Shown: positions 25,044 to 35,385 of the stretch, in pieces
Position numbering within the stretch: position 1 is the first letter of the stretch
How the letters are laid out: the number at the start of each line of letters is the position of its first letter
Assembly: GCA_001310715.1 (NCBI GenBank)
Contig: BAXV01000036.1
Span: 1 to 36,642, forward strand
DNA length: 36,642 nucleotides
Origin: Pseudovibrio sp. JCM 19062
Lineage (GTDB): Bacteria > Pseudomonadota > Alphaproteobacteria > Rhizobiales > Stappiaceae
Reading direction: 5' to 3'
The notes under the pieces: model-generated
Databases searched by the model: none
Told to the model about the DNA's origin: nothing
Seen by the model: only the letters and a program-made list of their open reading frames with translations
Program-made: the position numbers and the translations under genes

Positions 25044-25604
25044 CAAAATCGTATCGATCTCTGCAGCAACCTCGTCGACAGACTTCATGCCATCGACAGT
25101 CATCAGCATATTGCGCTCGCCATAATACTGGACAAGCGGAGCGGTTTGCTCATTGTAAACTGCCAGACGCTTCTTCAACGAATCTGCATTGTCATCGGAA
25201 CGTACTTCTGCGCTCTCGCGAGCACGGGTTTCGATCCGCTCAAGAAGGATACCTTCGTTAACTTTCAGCTGAACAACAGCATCAAGTCTCTGGTCCTTCT
25301 TCTCAAGCAACTCATCAAGAGCATCAGCTTGAGCAATGGTGCGTGGAAAACCGTCCAAAATAAAACCCTTTGCGCAATCAGCCTGATCAATACGATCAGA
25401 AATGATGGTGCAAATCAGGTCATCAGAAACAAGATCACCGCGTGCCAGAACGTCTTTAACCTTTAGGCCGACTTCTGTTTCAGCTGCAACAGCTGCACGA
25501 AGCATGTCACCAGTAGAAAGCTGGACGATACCATGCGCCGCAACGAGCCGACCTGCCTGAGTGCCTTTACCAGCACCAGGAGGGCCAAGAAGAATCAGTC
25601 TCAT
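25032..25604 (-). CDS. adk: Adenylate kinase (short type)
   Basis: Adk interconverts ATP + AMP and 2 ADP. The protein has 190 residues. The P-loop is GPPGAGKGTQ at 7-16; the AMP site includes QLSTGDMLRAA and LDGFPRTIAQA. The LID is short, with RARESAEVRSDDNADSL and no zinc cysteines, so this is the short form usual in alphaproteobacteria. The frame is intact. It follows secY (28 bases) and ends inside a terminator hairpin. The ATG at 25604 begins MRLILLGPPG as expected. Confidence 0.97.
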   Translation of the reverse strand: MRLILLGPPGAGKGTQAGRLVAAHGIVQLSTGDMLRAAVAAETEVGLKVKDVLARGDLVSDDLICTIISDRIDQADCAKGFILDGFPRTIAQADALDELLEKKDQRLDAVVQLKVNEGILLERIETRARESAEVRSDDNADSLKKRLAVYNEQTAPLVQYYGERNMLMTVDGMKSVDEVAAEIDTILSTV

Positions 25605-25632
25605 CTACGTTTCCCCCTCAACTTCGATTTCT

Positions 25633-26940
25633 TCACCAAGCTTCGTACTGATGAGCAAGAAGGTGCCCCTGGATCTGAGAAACGGTATCCATGGTGACGC
25701 TAACAACAATGAGAAGAGACGTACCACCGAAGTAGAACGGCACACCCGTTGCTGAGATCAGGAACTCTGGCAACAAACAAATGAGAGTTATGTATATTGC
25801 ACCTACGACAGTAATGCGAGTTAGCACATGGTCAATGTACTGCGCAGTACGTTCGCCTGGACGAATGCCTGGAATGAAGCCACCATGCTTCTTGAGGTTG
25901 TCTGCTGTCTCACTCGGATTGAAAACAATCGCGGTGTAGAAGAAGCAGAAAAAGATGATTAATGCTGCATAAAGAGCCATATATGCTGGCTGTCCATGCC
26001 CCAGAAGCGTTGTGATTGTAGTCAACCACCCCGACGATCCGGTAGCATCACCGGCCTGGAAACTGGCAACAGTTGCTGGAACCAGCAACAAGGAGCTCGC
26101 AAAAATCGGTGGAATAACACCCGCCGTATTGAGTTTGAGTGGCAGGAACGAAGTGTTCCCCTCAAACATCTTATTTCCCTGCTGGCGACGTGGGTACTGA
26201 ATCAGCAACCGCCGCTGAGCACGTTCCATGAAGACAATGACGCCGATAACCACCACAGACAGCACAATAACGAGCAGAATGATTGGAGTTGCAAGCGCAC
26301 CCTGACGACCAAGTTCCAAAGTGGAAGCAATCGCAGAAGGAAGCCCGGCAACAATACCGGCGAAAATGATCAAAGAAATGCCGTTACCGATGCCGCGAGA
26401 GGTGATTTGCTCACCCAGCCACATCAGGAACATTGTACCACCAACAAGAGTAATAACTGTTGCAATACGGAAGAACCAGCCCGGATCGATCACAATATTC
26501 GCGCCAGCCTCAAGACCAACGGAAATGCCGTAGGCCTGGAAGGTTGCCAGAATCACTGTCCCGAAACGTGTATACTGGTTTATTTTTTTCCGGCCTTGCT
26601 CACCCTCTTTCTTCAACTGTTCCAGCGAAGGAACAACTGAAGTCATAAGCTGGATAATAATCGACGCAGAAATGTAAGGCATGATGCCGAGGGCAAAAAT
26701 AGCCATACGCTCGACAGCACCACCGGAGAACATATTAAACAGGCCAACAATGCCAGTTTGTACGTTTCCGAAGGCCTGTGCGAGCGCGTCAGGATTAATT
26801 CCAGGAAGAGGGATATAGGTTCCGAACCGATAAACCAGAAGCGCGCCTAGCGTGAACCAGATTCGCTTCTTCAGTTCCTCGGCTTTAGCAAAGGCAGAAA
26901 AGTTAAGGTTTGAAGCAAGTTGCTCGGCTGCAGAAGCCAT
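25633..26940 (-). CDS. secY: Preprotein translocase channel subunit SecY
   Basis: SecY is the channel of the Sec translocon in the inner membrane. The protein has 435 residues and ten transmembrane segments. Recognisable parts: [20 protein letters not shown] with the PG(I/V)N plug region after it, [27 protein letters not shown] loop ([15 protein letters not shown]), and [18 protein letters not shown] in the C-terminal cytoplasmic loop. The start at 26940 follows GGAGCGCGG; a frame extension to 26985 is not conserved. It contains an in-frame A7 run that is not broken. A strong terminator precedes it (26973-27000), which may make secY-adk a separate transcript or an attenuated part of the spc operon. 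Confidence 0.97.
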   Translation of the reverse strand: MASAAEQLASNLNFSAFAKAEELKKRIWFTLGALLVYRFGTYIPLPGINPDALAQAFGNVQTGIVGLFNMFSGGAVERMAIFALGIMPYISASIIIQLMTSVVPSLEQLKKEGEQGRKKINQYTRFGTVILATFQAYGISVGLEAGANIVIDPGWFFRIATVITLVGGTMFLMWLGEQITSRGIGNGISLIIFAGIVAGLPSAIASTLELGRQGALATPIILLVIVLSVVVIGVIVFMERAQRRLLIQYPRRQQGNKMFEGNTSFLPLKLNTAGVIPPIFASSLLLVPATVASFQAGDATGSSGWLTTITTLLGHGQPAYMALYAALIIFFCFFYTAIVFNPSETADNLKKHGGFIPGIRPGERTAQYIDHVLTRITVVGAIYITLICLLPEFLISATGVPFYFGGTSLLIVVSVTMDTVSQIQGHLLAHQYEAW

Positions 26941-26972
26941 TCCGCGCTCCGGTCTGTTTTGGATAAACCCCG

Positions 26973-27000
26973 AAAAAAAAGACAAGGCTGTTAAGCCTTG
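26973..27000 (-). terminator. Intrinsic terminator between rplO and secY
   Basis: On the minus strand CAAGGCT-taac-AGCCTTG forms a perfect seven-pair stem followed by TC and a run of eight T. The rplO TAA is in the loop, and the secY start is only 33 bases beyond the T-run. It may reduce transcription of secY and adk or respond to translation of rplO. Confidence 0.85.
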
Positions 27001-27457
27001 CCTTCCTTAATTACGACCTTGCCGCCTGCTTTTTCAACTGCTGCAACAGCAGTCTTGGAAGCACCAGCAATTTCGAAGTTTACAGCAGTCTTCAGTTCAC
27101 CGTCGGACAGAAGGCGTACGCCATCCAGAACGCGACGAACAACGCCAGCTGCAACAAGTGCTTCAACAGTAACCGGTGCGGAAGCATCAAGCTTGCCGGC
27201 ATCGATTGCAGTCTGAACACGACCCAAGGACACGATATTCAGGTCCTTAGCAAAGATGTTGGTGAAGCCGCGCTTTGGAAGACGACGATGCAATGGCATC
27301 TGCCGCCTTCAAAGCCCTTAATAGCAACACCCGAACGGGACTTCTGACCTTTGACACCACGGCCACCGGTCTTGCCCTTGCCGGAACCGATACCGCGTCC
27401 TACGCGGGTACGATCCGTACTTGCACCCGGGTTATCCCGGAGTTCGTTGAGCTTCAT
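26991..27457 (-). CDS. rplO: 50S ribosomal protein L15 (frame broken)
   Basis: The protein opens [20 protein letters not shown] with the glycine-rich [20 protein letters not shown] that follows. After IKGFEGG a base is missing near 27303; restoring it gives [18 protein letters not shown] and the C-terminal domain with [19 protein letters not shown], ending KVVIKEGKA. Corrected length is 155 residues. L15 is an early large-subunit assembly protein. The gene lies between rpmD and secY, and its stop codon is in a terminator loop. Confidence 0.95.
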
Positions 27458-27476
27458 GATAGTTCTCCCGGTCCGC

Positions 27477-27671
27477 TTATGCTTCGTCTACAACGCGAAC
27501 CAGATGCTGAACCTTGCGGATCATGCCGCGTACTTCTGGAGTATCCTTCAGAGTACGACGACGATGCATCTTGTTCAGGCCCAGACCAATCAGCGTAGCA
27601 CGCTGATCAGCAGGACGGCGAAGCGGGCTACCGATCTGTTCGACCGTTACGGTCTTTTCAGTATTAGCCAT
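27477..27671 (-). CDS. rpmD: 50S ribosomal protein L30
   Basis: The protein has 64 residues and is intact. [20 protein letters not shown] and the [15 protein letters not shown] segment are typical of bacterial L30. It lies between rpsE (38 bases) and rplO (19 bases) in the standard spc order. Confidence 0.97.
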   Translation of the reverse strand: MANTEKTVTVEQIGSPLRRPADQRATLIGLGLNKMHRRRTLKDTPEVRGMIRKVQHLVRVVDEA

Positions 27672-27709
27672 GACACTAACCCTTGTTCCTCAGTCAGCAA
27701 AAGCGGGGC

Positions 27710-28274
27710 TTATGCCTCAGCCTTTACTGGTGCCGCATCATCGTTGTCACGACGACGAGCCTGCAAGGAAGATACCTTGAGACCACGACGTGCTGCAACA
27801 GAACGCGGGCTGTCTTCTTTTTTTCAGTGCATCGAAAGTCGCACGAACCATGTTGTACGGGTTGGAAGTACCAAGGGACTTCGCAACAACGTCCTGAACA
27901 CCAAGTGTTTCAAACACAGCACGCATTGGACCACCTGCGATGATACCGGTACCGGCAGGAGCTGCGCGAAGCACAACTTTACCTGCGCCGTGACGGCCTT
28001 CAACATCGTGGTGGAGAGTACGACCTTCACGAAGTGGCACACGAACCATAGTACGCTTAGCAGCTTCAGTTGCTTTGCGGATGGCCTCTGGCACTTCACG
28101 AGCCTTACCGTGACCAAAGCCAACGCGGCCTTTCTGGTCACCAACTACTACAAGAGCGGCGAAGCCGAAACGACGACCACCCTTTACAACTTTAGCGACG
28201 CGGTTGATGTGAACGAGCTTATCGACAAATTCGCTGTCGCGCTCATCACGATCCCGGTTATCCTGTCTCGCCAT
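27710..28274 (-). CDS. rpsE: 30S ribosomal protein S5 (frame broken near the C terminus)
   Basis: S5 helps decoding accuracy and mRNA unwinding. The N-terminal RNA-binding domain has [20 protein letters not shown] and the [15 protein letters not shown] loop; the central part has [20 protein letters not shown] and [20 protein letters not shown]. After DALKK a run of seven A (27818-27824) has one base too many. With six the tail reads [16 protein letters not shown] and ends PVKAEA, 187 residues in total. The predicted product as written would end in an unrelated tail. Confidence 0.95.
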
Positions 28275-28315
28275 AATAATGTTTCCCGTTCTCTAGGAGC
28301 ACCAAAAGGCGCTGA

Positions 28316-28668
28316 TCAGAAGCTCAGACCGCTCTCACGTGCTGCATCTGCCAAGCCTGAACACGGCCATGATAGATGTAACCACCACGATCAAACACGA
28401 CTTCTTTAATGCCAGCAGCAATAGCGCGTTCAGCAATCAACTTGCCAACAACAGCAGCAGCATCTTTGTTGCCGCCGTATGCTACTTTTACGTCTTTCTC
28501 AATGGTAGACGCAGAAGCAAGGGTCACACCCTTGGCGTCGTCGATGATCTGAACGTAAATCTGCTTGGATGAGCGGAAAACGGACAGCCGAGGACGACCA
28601 TTCGCTACCTTTTTGATCGAACGGCGCACACGGGCGCGACGACGTTCGAAAGAATTTCCATTCGCCAT
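28316..28668 (-). CDS. rplR: 50S ribosomal protein L18 (frame broken at the C terminus)
   Basis: L18 binds 5S rRNA. The protein shows [39 protein letters not shown] and [20 protein letters not shown]. Near 28353 one T is missing; restoring it changes [11 protein letters not shown] to [14 protein letters not shown], the family ending, and gives 117 residues. It lies between rplF (11 bases upstream) and rpsE. Confidence 0.94.
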
Positions 28669-28679
28669 GGTCCCTACCG

Positions 28680-29213
28680 TTACTTCTTCTTGCCTTCTTT
28701 ACGAACGATGAACTCGTCCGCATAACGAATACCCTTGCCTTTGTATGGCTCAGGTGGGCGATATTCACGAATGTTCGCGGCTACTTGCCCAATCTGCTGC
28801 TTGTCAATGCCGTTGATGACAATTTCTGTCGGCTTCGGACATTTGATTTCTACACCCTCAGGAATGTCAAATTTGACATCATGAGAGAAACCAAGAGCAA
28901 GATTAAGTGTTTTACCTTGAACCTGCGCACGGTAACCAACACCGGTAATCGCCAGCTGCTTTTCGAAGCCGGTGGTCACACCCTGAATGAGGTTAGCGAC
29001 CATGGTGCGGGACATACCCCACATAGAGCGCGCAGTCTTGGACTGGTTGCGCGGATCAAGACGGATTCCATCATCCGCCATCTCGACCGAGACGAGATCG
29101 TTGACCACGAAGGAGAGTTCCCCCTTCGGGCCTTTTACGATAACTTCCTGGCCGTTGATCGTTGCCGTTACCCCGCTTGGCACGGGGACTGGCTTCTTGC
29201 CAATTCGAGACAT
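28680..29213 (-). CDS. rplF: 50S ribosomal protein L6
   Basis: The protein has 177 residues and an intact frame. The two repeated domains begin [19 protein letters not shown] and include [20 protein letters not shown]; the C-terminal [17 protein letters not shown] is the conserved signature near the factor-binding site of the 50S. It lies between rpsH and rplR. Confidence 0.98.
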   Translation of the reverse strand: MSRIGKKPVPVPSGVTATINGQEVIVKGPKGELSFVVNDLVSVEMADDGIRLDPRNQSKTARSMWGMSRTMVANLIQGVTTGFEKQLAITGVGYRAQVQGKTLNLALGFSHDVKFDIPEGVEIKCPKPTEIVINGIDKQQIGQVAANIREYRPPEPYKGKGIRYADEFIVRKEGKKK

Positions 29214-29257
29214 AAGATCAACCTGTCTGTTATTTCAGTTAATCGGGCTAAGCCGCG

Positions 29258-29656
29258 TCAGAAGACGCGGCAGAGCACTTCACCACCCACATTTTTCTCT
29301 CGTGCATCGTGATCTGCCATCACACCCTGAGGTGTGGACAAAATAGATACACCCAAGCCGTTTGCAACGTGTGGGATGTTCTTGACTGAAGAATACACAC
29401 GACGACCAGGTTTAGATACGCGCTCAATGGTGCGAATCACTGGCGTACCGTCGAAGTACTTCAGTTCAATTTCAAGCTCAGACTTTCCACCACCGAAGTC
29501 TACAGCGGTATAACCGCGGATGTAGCCTTCAGAGATCAGAACGTCCAAAATGCGAGCGCGCAACTTAGAAGCAGGTGTGCTTACTTTAGATTTGCGACGC
29601 ATCTGCGCATTACGAATGCGCGTAATCATATCCCCGACTGGATCGGAAATCGACAT
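29258..29656 (-). CDS. rpsH: 30S ribosomal protein S8
   Basis: The protein has 132 residues and is intact. It opens [20 protein letters not shown] and ends with [20 protein letters not shown], both classic S8 stretches, the latter being part of the 16S rRNA-binding C-terminal domain. In E. coli S8 represses the spc operon by binding its mRNA near rplE; no such site was looked for by folding here. Confidence 0.98.
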   Translation of the reverse strand: MSISDPVGDMITRIRNAQMRRKSKVSTPASKLRARILDVLISEGYIRGYTAVDFGGGKSELEIELKYFDGTPVIRTIERVSKPGRRVYSSVKNIPHVANGLGVSILSTPQGVMADHDAREKNVGGEVLCRVF

Positions 29657-29668
29657 AGCAGTAACTCC

Positions 29669-29974
29669 TTACCAGCTCGACTTCACGAGACCCGGGATCT
29701 TGCCCAGGGAACCCAGCTCACGAAGTGCAATACGAGACATCTTGAGCTTGCGGTAATAACCGCGTGGGCGACCTGTGACTTCACACCGGTTGCGTACCCG
29801 TGTAGGCGCGGAATTGCGCGGCAGCTTTGCAAGCTTAAGCCGTGCAGTAAATCGCTCCTCCAGGGACAGGCTCTCGTCCTTGGCCATCGCCTTCAGGGCA
29901 GCACGCTTGTCAGCAAACTTGCTGACAAGAGCTACGCGCCGCTTATTTTTCTCGACCGCGCTTTTCTTCGCCAT
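29669..29974 (-). CDS. rpsN: 30S ribosomal protein S14 (zinc-free form)
   Basis: The protein has 101 residues, the long form without the CxxC zinc pairs, usual in proteobacteria. [20 protein letters not shown] and [20 protein letters not shown] are diagnostic. It lies between rplE and rpsH, 12 bases before the latter. Frame intact. Confidence 0.98.
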   Translation of the reverse strand: MAKKSAVEKNKRRVALVSKFADKRAALKAMAKDESLSLEERFTARLKLAKLPRNSAPTRVRNRCEVTGRPRGYYRKLKMSRIALRELGSLGKIPGLVKSSW

Positions 29975-30007
29975 CGTCTGTCCTCGTTCCTTTCCCGTAT
30001 ACCGCTT

Positions 30008-30565
30008 TTATTTGCGGAACGGGAAGTTGAACGCGCGCAGAAGTTCACGCGCTTCGTCATCGGATTTCGCTGTGGTACAAACAACAATGTCCATACCCCA
30101 CATTTGATCTACTTTATCGTAGTCAATTTCAGGGAAAACAATGTGTTCTTTAAGGCCCATAGCGTAGTTGCCACGTCCGTCGAAGCTCTTCGGATTCAAG
30201 CCACGAAAGTCACGTACACGCGGAAGCGCGATTGTGATCAAACGATCCATGAATTCGAACATCTGGTTACGACGAAGTGTAACTTTAGTACCCAGCGGCA
30301 TATCTTCACGAACCTTAAAGGTCGCGATAGATTTTCTAGCACGGGTAATAACCGCCTTTTGCCCAGCAATCAAGCTCAGATCTTCAGCAGCGATACGAGC
30401 CTTTTTGCTGTCACCAACAGCTTCACCAACACCCATGTTCAATACGATCTTTTCGACCGATGGAATCATCATTGGGTTGGTGTAGTTAAACTTCTCCTGA
30501 AGCTCACCACGCACTACATCTTTGTAGTGCGCTTTAAGCCGTGGAGTGTAGGTAGCGTCAGCCAT
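30008..30565 (-). CDS. rplE: 50S ribosomal protein L5
   Basis: The protein has 185 residues and is intact. L5 carries 5S rRNA into the large subunit and contacts the P-site tRNA. It shows [40 protein letters not shown] and [20 protein letters not shown]. The ATG at 30565 follows AGGAG, and overlaps the end of rplX by eight bases; the TTG one codon earlier is less likely. Confidence 0.97.
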   Translation of the reverse strand: MADATYTPRLKAHYKDVVRGELQEKFNYTNPMMIPSVEKIVLNMGVGEAVGDSKKARIAAEDLSLIAGQKAVITRARKSIATFKVREDMPLGTKVTLRRNQMFEFMDRLITIALPRVRDFRGLNPKSFDGRGNYAMGLKEHIVFPEIDYDKVDQMWGMDIVVCTTAKSDDEARELLRAFNFPFRK

Positions 30566-30875
30566 CAATCACGTCTCCTGAACGCTTAGCGACACGAACA
30601 GTGGCGCCTGCATCATTAGTCGTGAAACCGACGCGGGTCGGCTTGCCATCCTTAGGATCAGCAATGGCAATATTGGAAAGCTGAATTGGAGCTTCCTTTG
30701 CGATGATTCCACCCTCGCTCTGCTGGGTCTGGCGCTGGTGACGTTTCACCATATTTACGCCACGCACGACAGCGCGGTTGTCGGATGGGATCATCTGGAG
30801 AACTTCCCCAGTCTTTCCTTTGTCACGACCGGCAATTACGACGACCTTGTCGCCCTTTTTGATCTTCGCGGGCAT
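30558..30875 (-). CDS. rplX: 50S ribosomal protein L24
   Basis: The protein has 105 residues with an intact KOW domain ([20 protein letters not shown]) and the [20 protein letters not shown] stretch typical of L24, an assembly initiator of the 50S. Its ATG overlaps the corrected rplN stop as TGATG and its end overlaps rplE by eight bases, indicating coupled translation. Confidence 0.97.
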   Translation of the reverse strand: MPAKIKKGDKVVVIAGRDKGKTGEVLQMIPSDNRAVVRGVNMVKRHQRQTQQSEGGIIAKEAPIQLSNIAIADPKDGKPTRVGFTTNDAGATVRVAKRSGDVIDG

Positions 30876-31242
30876 CAGAGCACCTCCGGCGCAAGCGAAT
30901 GATCTTCATGTGATTCTTGCCACGCAGTTCACGAGGAACTGGGCCAAAAATACGTGTTCCGATCGGTTCTTTGTTGTTGTTGATCAGTACGGCCGCATTG
31001 CGGTCGAAACGGATCACACTGCCGTCAGCACGACGGATGTCCTTAGCCGTGCGAACGACGACCGCTTTCATCACGTCGCCCTTTTTAACACGACCCCGAG
31101 GAATTGCTTCTTTGACGGAGACAACAATGATGTCGCCAACGCCAGCATACTTCCGTTTGGAGCCGCCGAGCACTTTGATGCACATGACACGACGTGCGCC
31201 GGAATTATCGGCTACGTCGAGGTTTGTTTGCATCTGAATCAT
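30875..31242 (-). CDS. rplN: 50S ribosomal protein L14 (frame broken at the C terminus)
   Basis: L14 lies at a subunit bridge. The protein opens [20 protein letters not shown] and continues with [20 protein letters not shown] and [16 protein letters not shown]. Near 30894 one G is missing; restoring it turns RLRRRCSD into RLAPEVL and a stop that overlaps the rplX ATG, giving the standard 122 residues. As written the frame runs on into rplX. Confidence 0.95.
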
Positions 31243-31299
31243 GACTCGTCGCCTTGTTCTTTCTCAGCATTCTTAAATCAGAAATGCTGGATGCGTTCA

Positions 31300-31542
31300 C
31301 TAGCTCGCTGCTTCAGCAGAAACAACGGTCCACTTCTTATTCTTAGAGATTGGAGCACACTCTTCGATTTGAACTGTGTCGCCAACCTTGTAAGAATTAT
31401 TTTCGTCATGTGCACGATACTTCTTCGTACGGCGCACAACTTTTTTCAGCAAAGGGTGGGTAAAGCGACGCTCTACCTTAACCGTTACTGTCTTTTCGTT
31501 CGCATCGCTAACAACGACACCCTGCAAAATACGCTTTGGCAT
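31300..31542 (-). CDS. rpsQ: 30S ribosomal protein S17
   Basis: The protein has 80 residues and is intact. It opens [20 protein letters not shown], with the OB-fold core [20 protein letters not shown]. The ATG at 31542 is chosen over an adjacent ATG because of spacing to AAGGAG; an upstream extension to 31629 is not S17. It lies between rpmC and rplN. Confidence 0.97.
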   Translation of the reverse strand: MPKRILQGVVVSDANEKTVTVKVERRFTHPLLKKVVRRTKKYRAHDENNSYKVGDTVQIEECAPISKNKKWTVVSAEAAS

Positions 31543-31552
31543 CATTAGCTCC

Positions 31553-31754
31553 TTATGCGTTGTCAGACAAGCGCTTGACGCGCAGTACTGTCTGGATCCG
31601 CGCAATGTCCCGGCGAACCTGACGGACACGAGCGGTGTTTTCGAGCTGACCTGTGGCCTTCTGGAAACGCAGGTTGAACTGTTCTTTTTTTCAGTTCTTC
31701 CAGGTTTGCCTTGAGCTCATCAGAGGTCTTAGCTCTTACGTCGCTAGCCTTCAT
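31553..31754 (-). CDS. rpmC: 50S ribosomal protein L29 (frame broken)
   Basis: The protein opens [20 protein letters not shown], and after LKK a run of seven A (31685-31691) has one base too many. With six, it continues [20 protein letters not shown] and [12 protein letters not shown], the helical hairpin of L29, for 66 residues. L29 sits at the exit tunnel and contacts SRP and trigger factor. The corrected stop lies ten bases before rpsQ. Confidence 0.94.
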
Positions 31755-31777
31755 GGCCTTTTCCTTTCGATGTCCGA

Positions 31778-32191
31778 TTACTCGCCAATGCGCTGGACGA
31801 ACCGGCACTTAATTGGGAGTTTAGCAGCGGCCAGACGCATTGCTTCACGAGCAATATCTTCAGACACACCGTCCATTTCGAACATAATGCGACCAGGTTT
31901 CACCCGGCACGCCCAGTACTCAGGAGAACCTTTACCCTTACCCATGCGGACTTCAGCCGGCTTGGAGGACACAGGAACGTCCGGGAAGATTCTGATCCAC
32001 ACGCGACCCGCACGTTTCATATAACGGGTCATTGCACGACGGGCTGCCTCAATCTGGCGAGCGGTGATCCGCTCTGGTTCCATAGCCTTAAGACCATAGG
32101 CACCGAAATTGAGGTCCGTTCCACCCTTGGCGTTGCCATGGATGCGGCCCTTGTGCTGCTTGCGGAACTTAGTACGCTTTGGTTGCAGCAT
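31778..32191 (-). CDS. rplP: 50S ribosomal protein L16
   Basis: The protein has 137 residues and is intact. [20 protein letters not shown] opens it; [20 protein letters not shown] and [20 protein letters not shown] are conserved. L16 is needed for the peptidyl transferase centre and A-site tRNA. It lies between rpsC and rpmC. Confidence 0.98.
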   Translation of the reverse strand: MLQPKRTKFRKQHKGRIHGNAKGGTDLNFGAYGLKAMEPERITARQIEAARRAMTRYMKRAGRVWIRIFPDVPVSSKPAEVRMGKGKGSPEYWACRVKPGRIMFEMDGVSEDIAREAMRLAAAKLPIKCRFVQRIGE

Positions 32192-32234
32192 CGCTTTTCT
32201 CTCGCTTTAATAGTTAAGCCGTGTGAGGCGCTGC

Positions 32235-32954
32235 TTACGCAGCGCGCTCACGCCGACCGCCACCTTGGCGTTCGCTCTTGCCACCACCTTCGGTCGCACG
32301 ACGTTCAGAAGCCATTGGATCATGTTCAAGGATTTCGCCCTTGAAGATCCAGACTTTAACGCCACACGCTCCGTAAGCGGTGTGTGCTGTCGCAGTACCG
32401 TAGTCGATGTCTGCACGTAGAGTGTGCAGAGGCACGCGACCTTCACGATACCATTCGATACGTGCGATTTCCGCACCACCCAGACGACCACCGCAGTTAA
32501 TACGGATGCCCTGGGCACCAAGACGCATTGCAGACTGAACTGCACGCTTCATGGCACGGCGGAATGCAACACGACGCTCGAGCTGCTGAGCAATGGATGC
32601 TGCAACAAGTGCTGCATCTGTCTCTGGCTTGCGCACTTCAACAATGTTGAGGTGCACCTCAGAATTCGTCATCTCGGACAGCTTCTTGCGAAGACGCTCG
32701 ATGTCCGCACCTTTTTTTACCGATAACAACACCTGGACGACCAGAGTGAATAGTTACGCGGCATTTTTTTTGTGCGGGCGCTCGATGACAACCTTGGAGA
32801 TAGCAGCCTGCTTCAATTCCTTGAGCAGGTACTCACGAATGCGGAAATCTTCGTGAAGAAGATGACCATATTCGTTTTTGCCAGCAAACCAGCGGGAATC
32901 CCAAGTCCGGTTGACACCAAGACGGAATCCGATTGGATTAATCTTCTGACCCAT
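32235..32954 (-). CDS. rpsC: 30S ribosomal protein S3 (two frame breaks)
   Basis: S3 is part of the mRNA entry helicase. The N terminus is [20 protein letters not shown] and the C-terminal part has [20 protein letters not shown] and [15 protein letters not shown]. Between them are two homopolymer errors: eight A at 32764-32771, where six are needed, and seven A at 32712-32718, where six are needed. The sum is three, so both ends share one frame while the KH-domain stretch [20 protein letters not shown] is lost in between. Corrected length is 238 residues. The ATG of the gene overlaps the rplV stop by one base. Confidence 0.95.
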
Positions 32955-33334
32955 CAGGCTGCCTCCTCAACTTCACGAACCACGATGGTCAGGTTGGAAA
33001 ACGGCTTCATAATCCGTCCAACACGACCACGTGCCCGTGGCTGGAAGCGCTTCATTACAAGCGCCTTGCCAACATACGCCTCGGCGACGACAAGATTGTC
33101 GACGTCGAGATCATGGTTGTTCTCAGCGTTTGCAATTGCAGACATCAAACATTTCTTGACGTCGCCAGAGATACGCTTGCGGGAGAAGGTCAGGTCAGCA
33201 AGAGCAGACCCTACCTTCTTACCACGGATCGATGCAGCAACGAGATTGAGTTTCTGAGGAGAAACTCGCAGCATACGAACTACTGCTTTTGCCTCGCTGT
33301 CGGCGAGCGTCCGCTCATGCTTCTGCTTGCCCAT
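32954..33334 (-). CDS. rplV: 50S ribosomal protein L22
   Basis: The protein has 126 residues and is intact. [20 protein letters not shown] and the C-terminal [20 protein letters not shown] (the hairpin lining the exit tunnel) are diagnostic. It starts two bases after the rpsS stop and overlaps rpsC by one base. Confidence 0.98.
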   Translation of the reverse strand: MGKQKHERTLADSEAKAVVRMLRVSPQKLNLVAASIRGKKVGSALADLTFSRKRISGDVKKCLMSAIANAENNHDLDVDNLVVAEAYVGKALVMKRFQPRARGRVGRIMKPFSNLTIVVREVEEAA

Positions 33335-33336
33335 CT

Positions 33337-33614
33337 CTATTTCCTCTTCGCCTTTTTGTCAGCGCCATGACCGTAGTAGGTGCGGCTTGGAGCGAATTCG
33401 CCCAGCTTGTGACCTACCATGTCTTCGCTGATCAAAACAGGAATGTGCTTCTGACCGTTATAGACGCCAAAAGTCAACCCCACAAAGTGCGAAGAATGGT
33501 GGAGCGGCGGCTCCAGGTCTTAATGACCTCTTTACGGCCGGACTCGCGAACCTTATCCGCTTTCTTCAGGAGGTAACCGTCGATGAACGGCCCTTTCCAG
33601 ATCGAACGTGCCAC
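33337..33614 (-). CDS. rpsS: 30S ribosomal protein S19 (GTG start, frame broken)
   Basis: No long open frame covers this interval because one base is missing in mid-gene, but both halves read as S19. From the GTG at 33614: (M)[19 protein letters not shown], then [18 protein letters not shown]. At about 33490 one C is missing; restoring it gives [20 protein letters not shown] and [20 protein letters not shown], ending KKAKRK. Corrected length is 92 residues. S19 lies in the 30S head near the A site. Confidence 0.93.
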
Positions 33615-33626
33615 GATCCGTTCCCC

Positions 33627-34460
33627 TTACTTCTTCCGCGCATGACGTGAGCGTACGATAAACTTATCGCTAGCTTTATTACGTCGTGTGCGCTTACCTT
33701 TGGTCGGTTTGCCCCAAGGGGTAACCGGATGACGTCCACCGGATGTACGACCTTCACCACCACCATGAGGGTGGTCGACAGGGTTCATAGCAACACCGCG
33801 AACATGTGGACGGCGGCCCAACCAACGAGAACGACCTGCTTTACCCAGGTTGATGTTCCCGTGATCTTGGTTGGAAACTGCGCCGACGGTTGCCATGCAA
33901 GTGCCGAGTACACGGCGTTGCTCACCAGACAACAGACGGACTACAGTGTAGCCAGCGTCACGACCAACAATCTGAGCATAAGCACCAGCTGAACGTGCAA
34001 TCTGCGCGCCTTTGCCTGGCTTCATCTCGATGTTGTGAATGATTGTACCGACTGGGATAGAAGCCAGAGGCATAGCGTTGCCCGGCTTGATATCTACAGC
34101 TTCACCTGCAATCACCTTGTCGCCAGCAGCAAGACGCTGCGGAGCCAGGATGTATGCCTGCTCACCATCATCATAAGTGATGAGAGCGATGAATGCAGTA
34201 CGGTTTGGATCGTATTCCAAACGCTCAACAGTACCGACAACGTCGAATTTACGACGCTTGAAGTCGATGAGGCGGTAGGTACGCTTGTGACCACCACCAA
34301 TGTTGTTCGCAGTCTTACGACCGTAGTTGTTACGACCACCGGACTTGGAAAGACCTTCAGTCAATTTCTTGACTGGCTTGCCCTTCCAAAGATCAGAACG
34401 GTCTACCTGGACCAGCTGACGACGGCCAGGAGATGTCGGATTAAATGTCTTAAGTGCCAT
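33627..34460 (-). CDS. rplB: 50S ribosomal protein L2
   Basis: The protein has 277 residues and is intact. L2 supports subunit association and peptidyl transfer. It shows [40 protein letters not shown] and the C-terminal [20 protein letters not shown] with the histidine implicated near the active centre. It lies between rplW and rpsS, 13 bases from rplW. Confidence 0.98.
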   Translation of the reverse strand: MALKTFNPTSPGRRQLVQVDRSDLWKGKPVKKLTEGLSKSGGRNNYGRKTANNIGGGHKRTYRLIDFKRRKFDVVGTVERLEYDPNRTAFIALITYDDGEQAYILAPQRLAAGDKVIAGEAVDIKPGNAMPLASIPVGTIIHNIEMKPGKGAQIARSAGAYAQIVGRDAGYTVVRLLSGEQRRVLGTCMATVGAVSNQDHGNINLGKAGRSRWLGRRPHVRGVAMNPVDHPHGGGEGRTSGGRHPVTPWGKPTKGKRTRRNKASDKFIVRSRHARKK

Positions 34461-34473
34461 TTTGTCCTACCCC

Positions 34474-34767
34474 TTAAAGACCGGTCGTCACGTCGATGGA
34501 CTGACCATCTTCCAGTGTGACCACAGCTTTTTTTGAAGTTGCTCTGCTTGCCAACAACACCCTTGAAACGCTTGGTCTTACCCTTGCGAACCAAAGTGTT
34601 GACGCTTTGACTTTTACGCCAAACAGAGATTCAACAGCTGCTTTGATTTCCGGTTTAGTGGCAGTGAGAGCAACCTTAAAAACAACCTTGTTCTCTTCAG
34701 AAGCGAAGGTAGCTTTCTCGGTGATCACCGGAGATACGATTTTGTCGTAGTGAACGAGCTTGCTCAT
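34474..34767 (-). CDS. rplW: 50S ribosomal protein L23 (two frame breaks)
   Basis: L23 docks trigger factor and SRP at the exit tunnel. The N part ([33 protein letters not shown]) and the last residues ([18 protein letters not shown]) share a frame, but the middle is shifted. One base is missing near 34605 and one extra A lies in the A7 run at 34528-34534. Between them the proper frame reads [19 protein letters not shown]. Corrected length is 97 residues. Its ATG overlaps the rplD stop by one base. Confidence 0.95.
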   Translation of the reverse strand: MSKLVHYDKIVSPVITEKATFASEENKVVFKVALTATKPEIKAAVESLFGVKVKASTLWFARVRPSVSRVLLASRATSKKAVVTLEDGQSIDVTTGL

Positions 34768-35385
34768 TAGAAGCGCTCCTCCAAAGCTGCAACTGCCGCT
34801 TTGGTCAGGACCAGCGTGTCACGACGAAGAATGTCGTAAACGTTGATACCCTGCACTGGCAGTACATCTACGAGTGGAATGTTACGAGTAGCCAAACCGA
34901 AGTTTGCATCTACTTCAGAACCGTCCACGAACAACGCACTGGTCAAACCGAGAGAACCGAGCTGCTCTTTCAGAGCCTTGGTCTTGGCTTCTGCCGCTTT
35001 TGCATCTTCGACAACAATGAGGTTGCCGGAAGCTGCTTTTGCAGACAGGGCATGCTTAAGACCCAGAGCACGAACCTTCTTAGGAAGTTCATGAGAGTGC
35101 TCACGCACTACTGGACCAAATGCCTTACCACCACCACGGAACTGAGGTGCTTTACGGTTACCGTGACGTGCGCCGCCAGAACCTTTCTGGCGTACGAATT
35201 TTTTTGGTGGTACCATTTACCTCTGAGCGACCCAGAGTTTTATGTGTACCAGCCTGGCGCTTCGCAAGCTGCCAGCGAACAACGCGCTGGATCAGGTCGA
35301 TACGTGGCTCGAGACCGAAGATCTCGTCAGACACTGTGATCGAACCCGCAGCATTGCCGCCGAGGGATTTAACCTCGAGTTCCAT
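34767..35385 (-). CDS. rplD: 50S ribosomal protein L4 (frame broken)
   Basis: L4 reaches into the exit tunnel and, in E. coli, also regulates the S10 operon. The N-terminal piece [20 protein letters not shown] ... [10 protein letters not shown] is joined to [20 protein letters not shown] through an A7 run (35199-35205) that has one base too many. The remaining [20 protein letters not shown] and [20 protein letters not shown] are typical. Corrected length is 205 residues. The ATG at 35385 overlaps the rplC stop (TGATG). Confidence 0.95.

Noticed and set aside
22371..35385. Decay of the ribosomal cluster (pseudogenes or a second, degenerate copy)
   Set aside because: Frames on both sides of every break are fully conserved at the protein level and no nonsense or missense decay is seen, which does not fit a degenerating copy.
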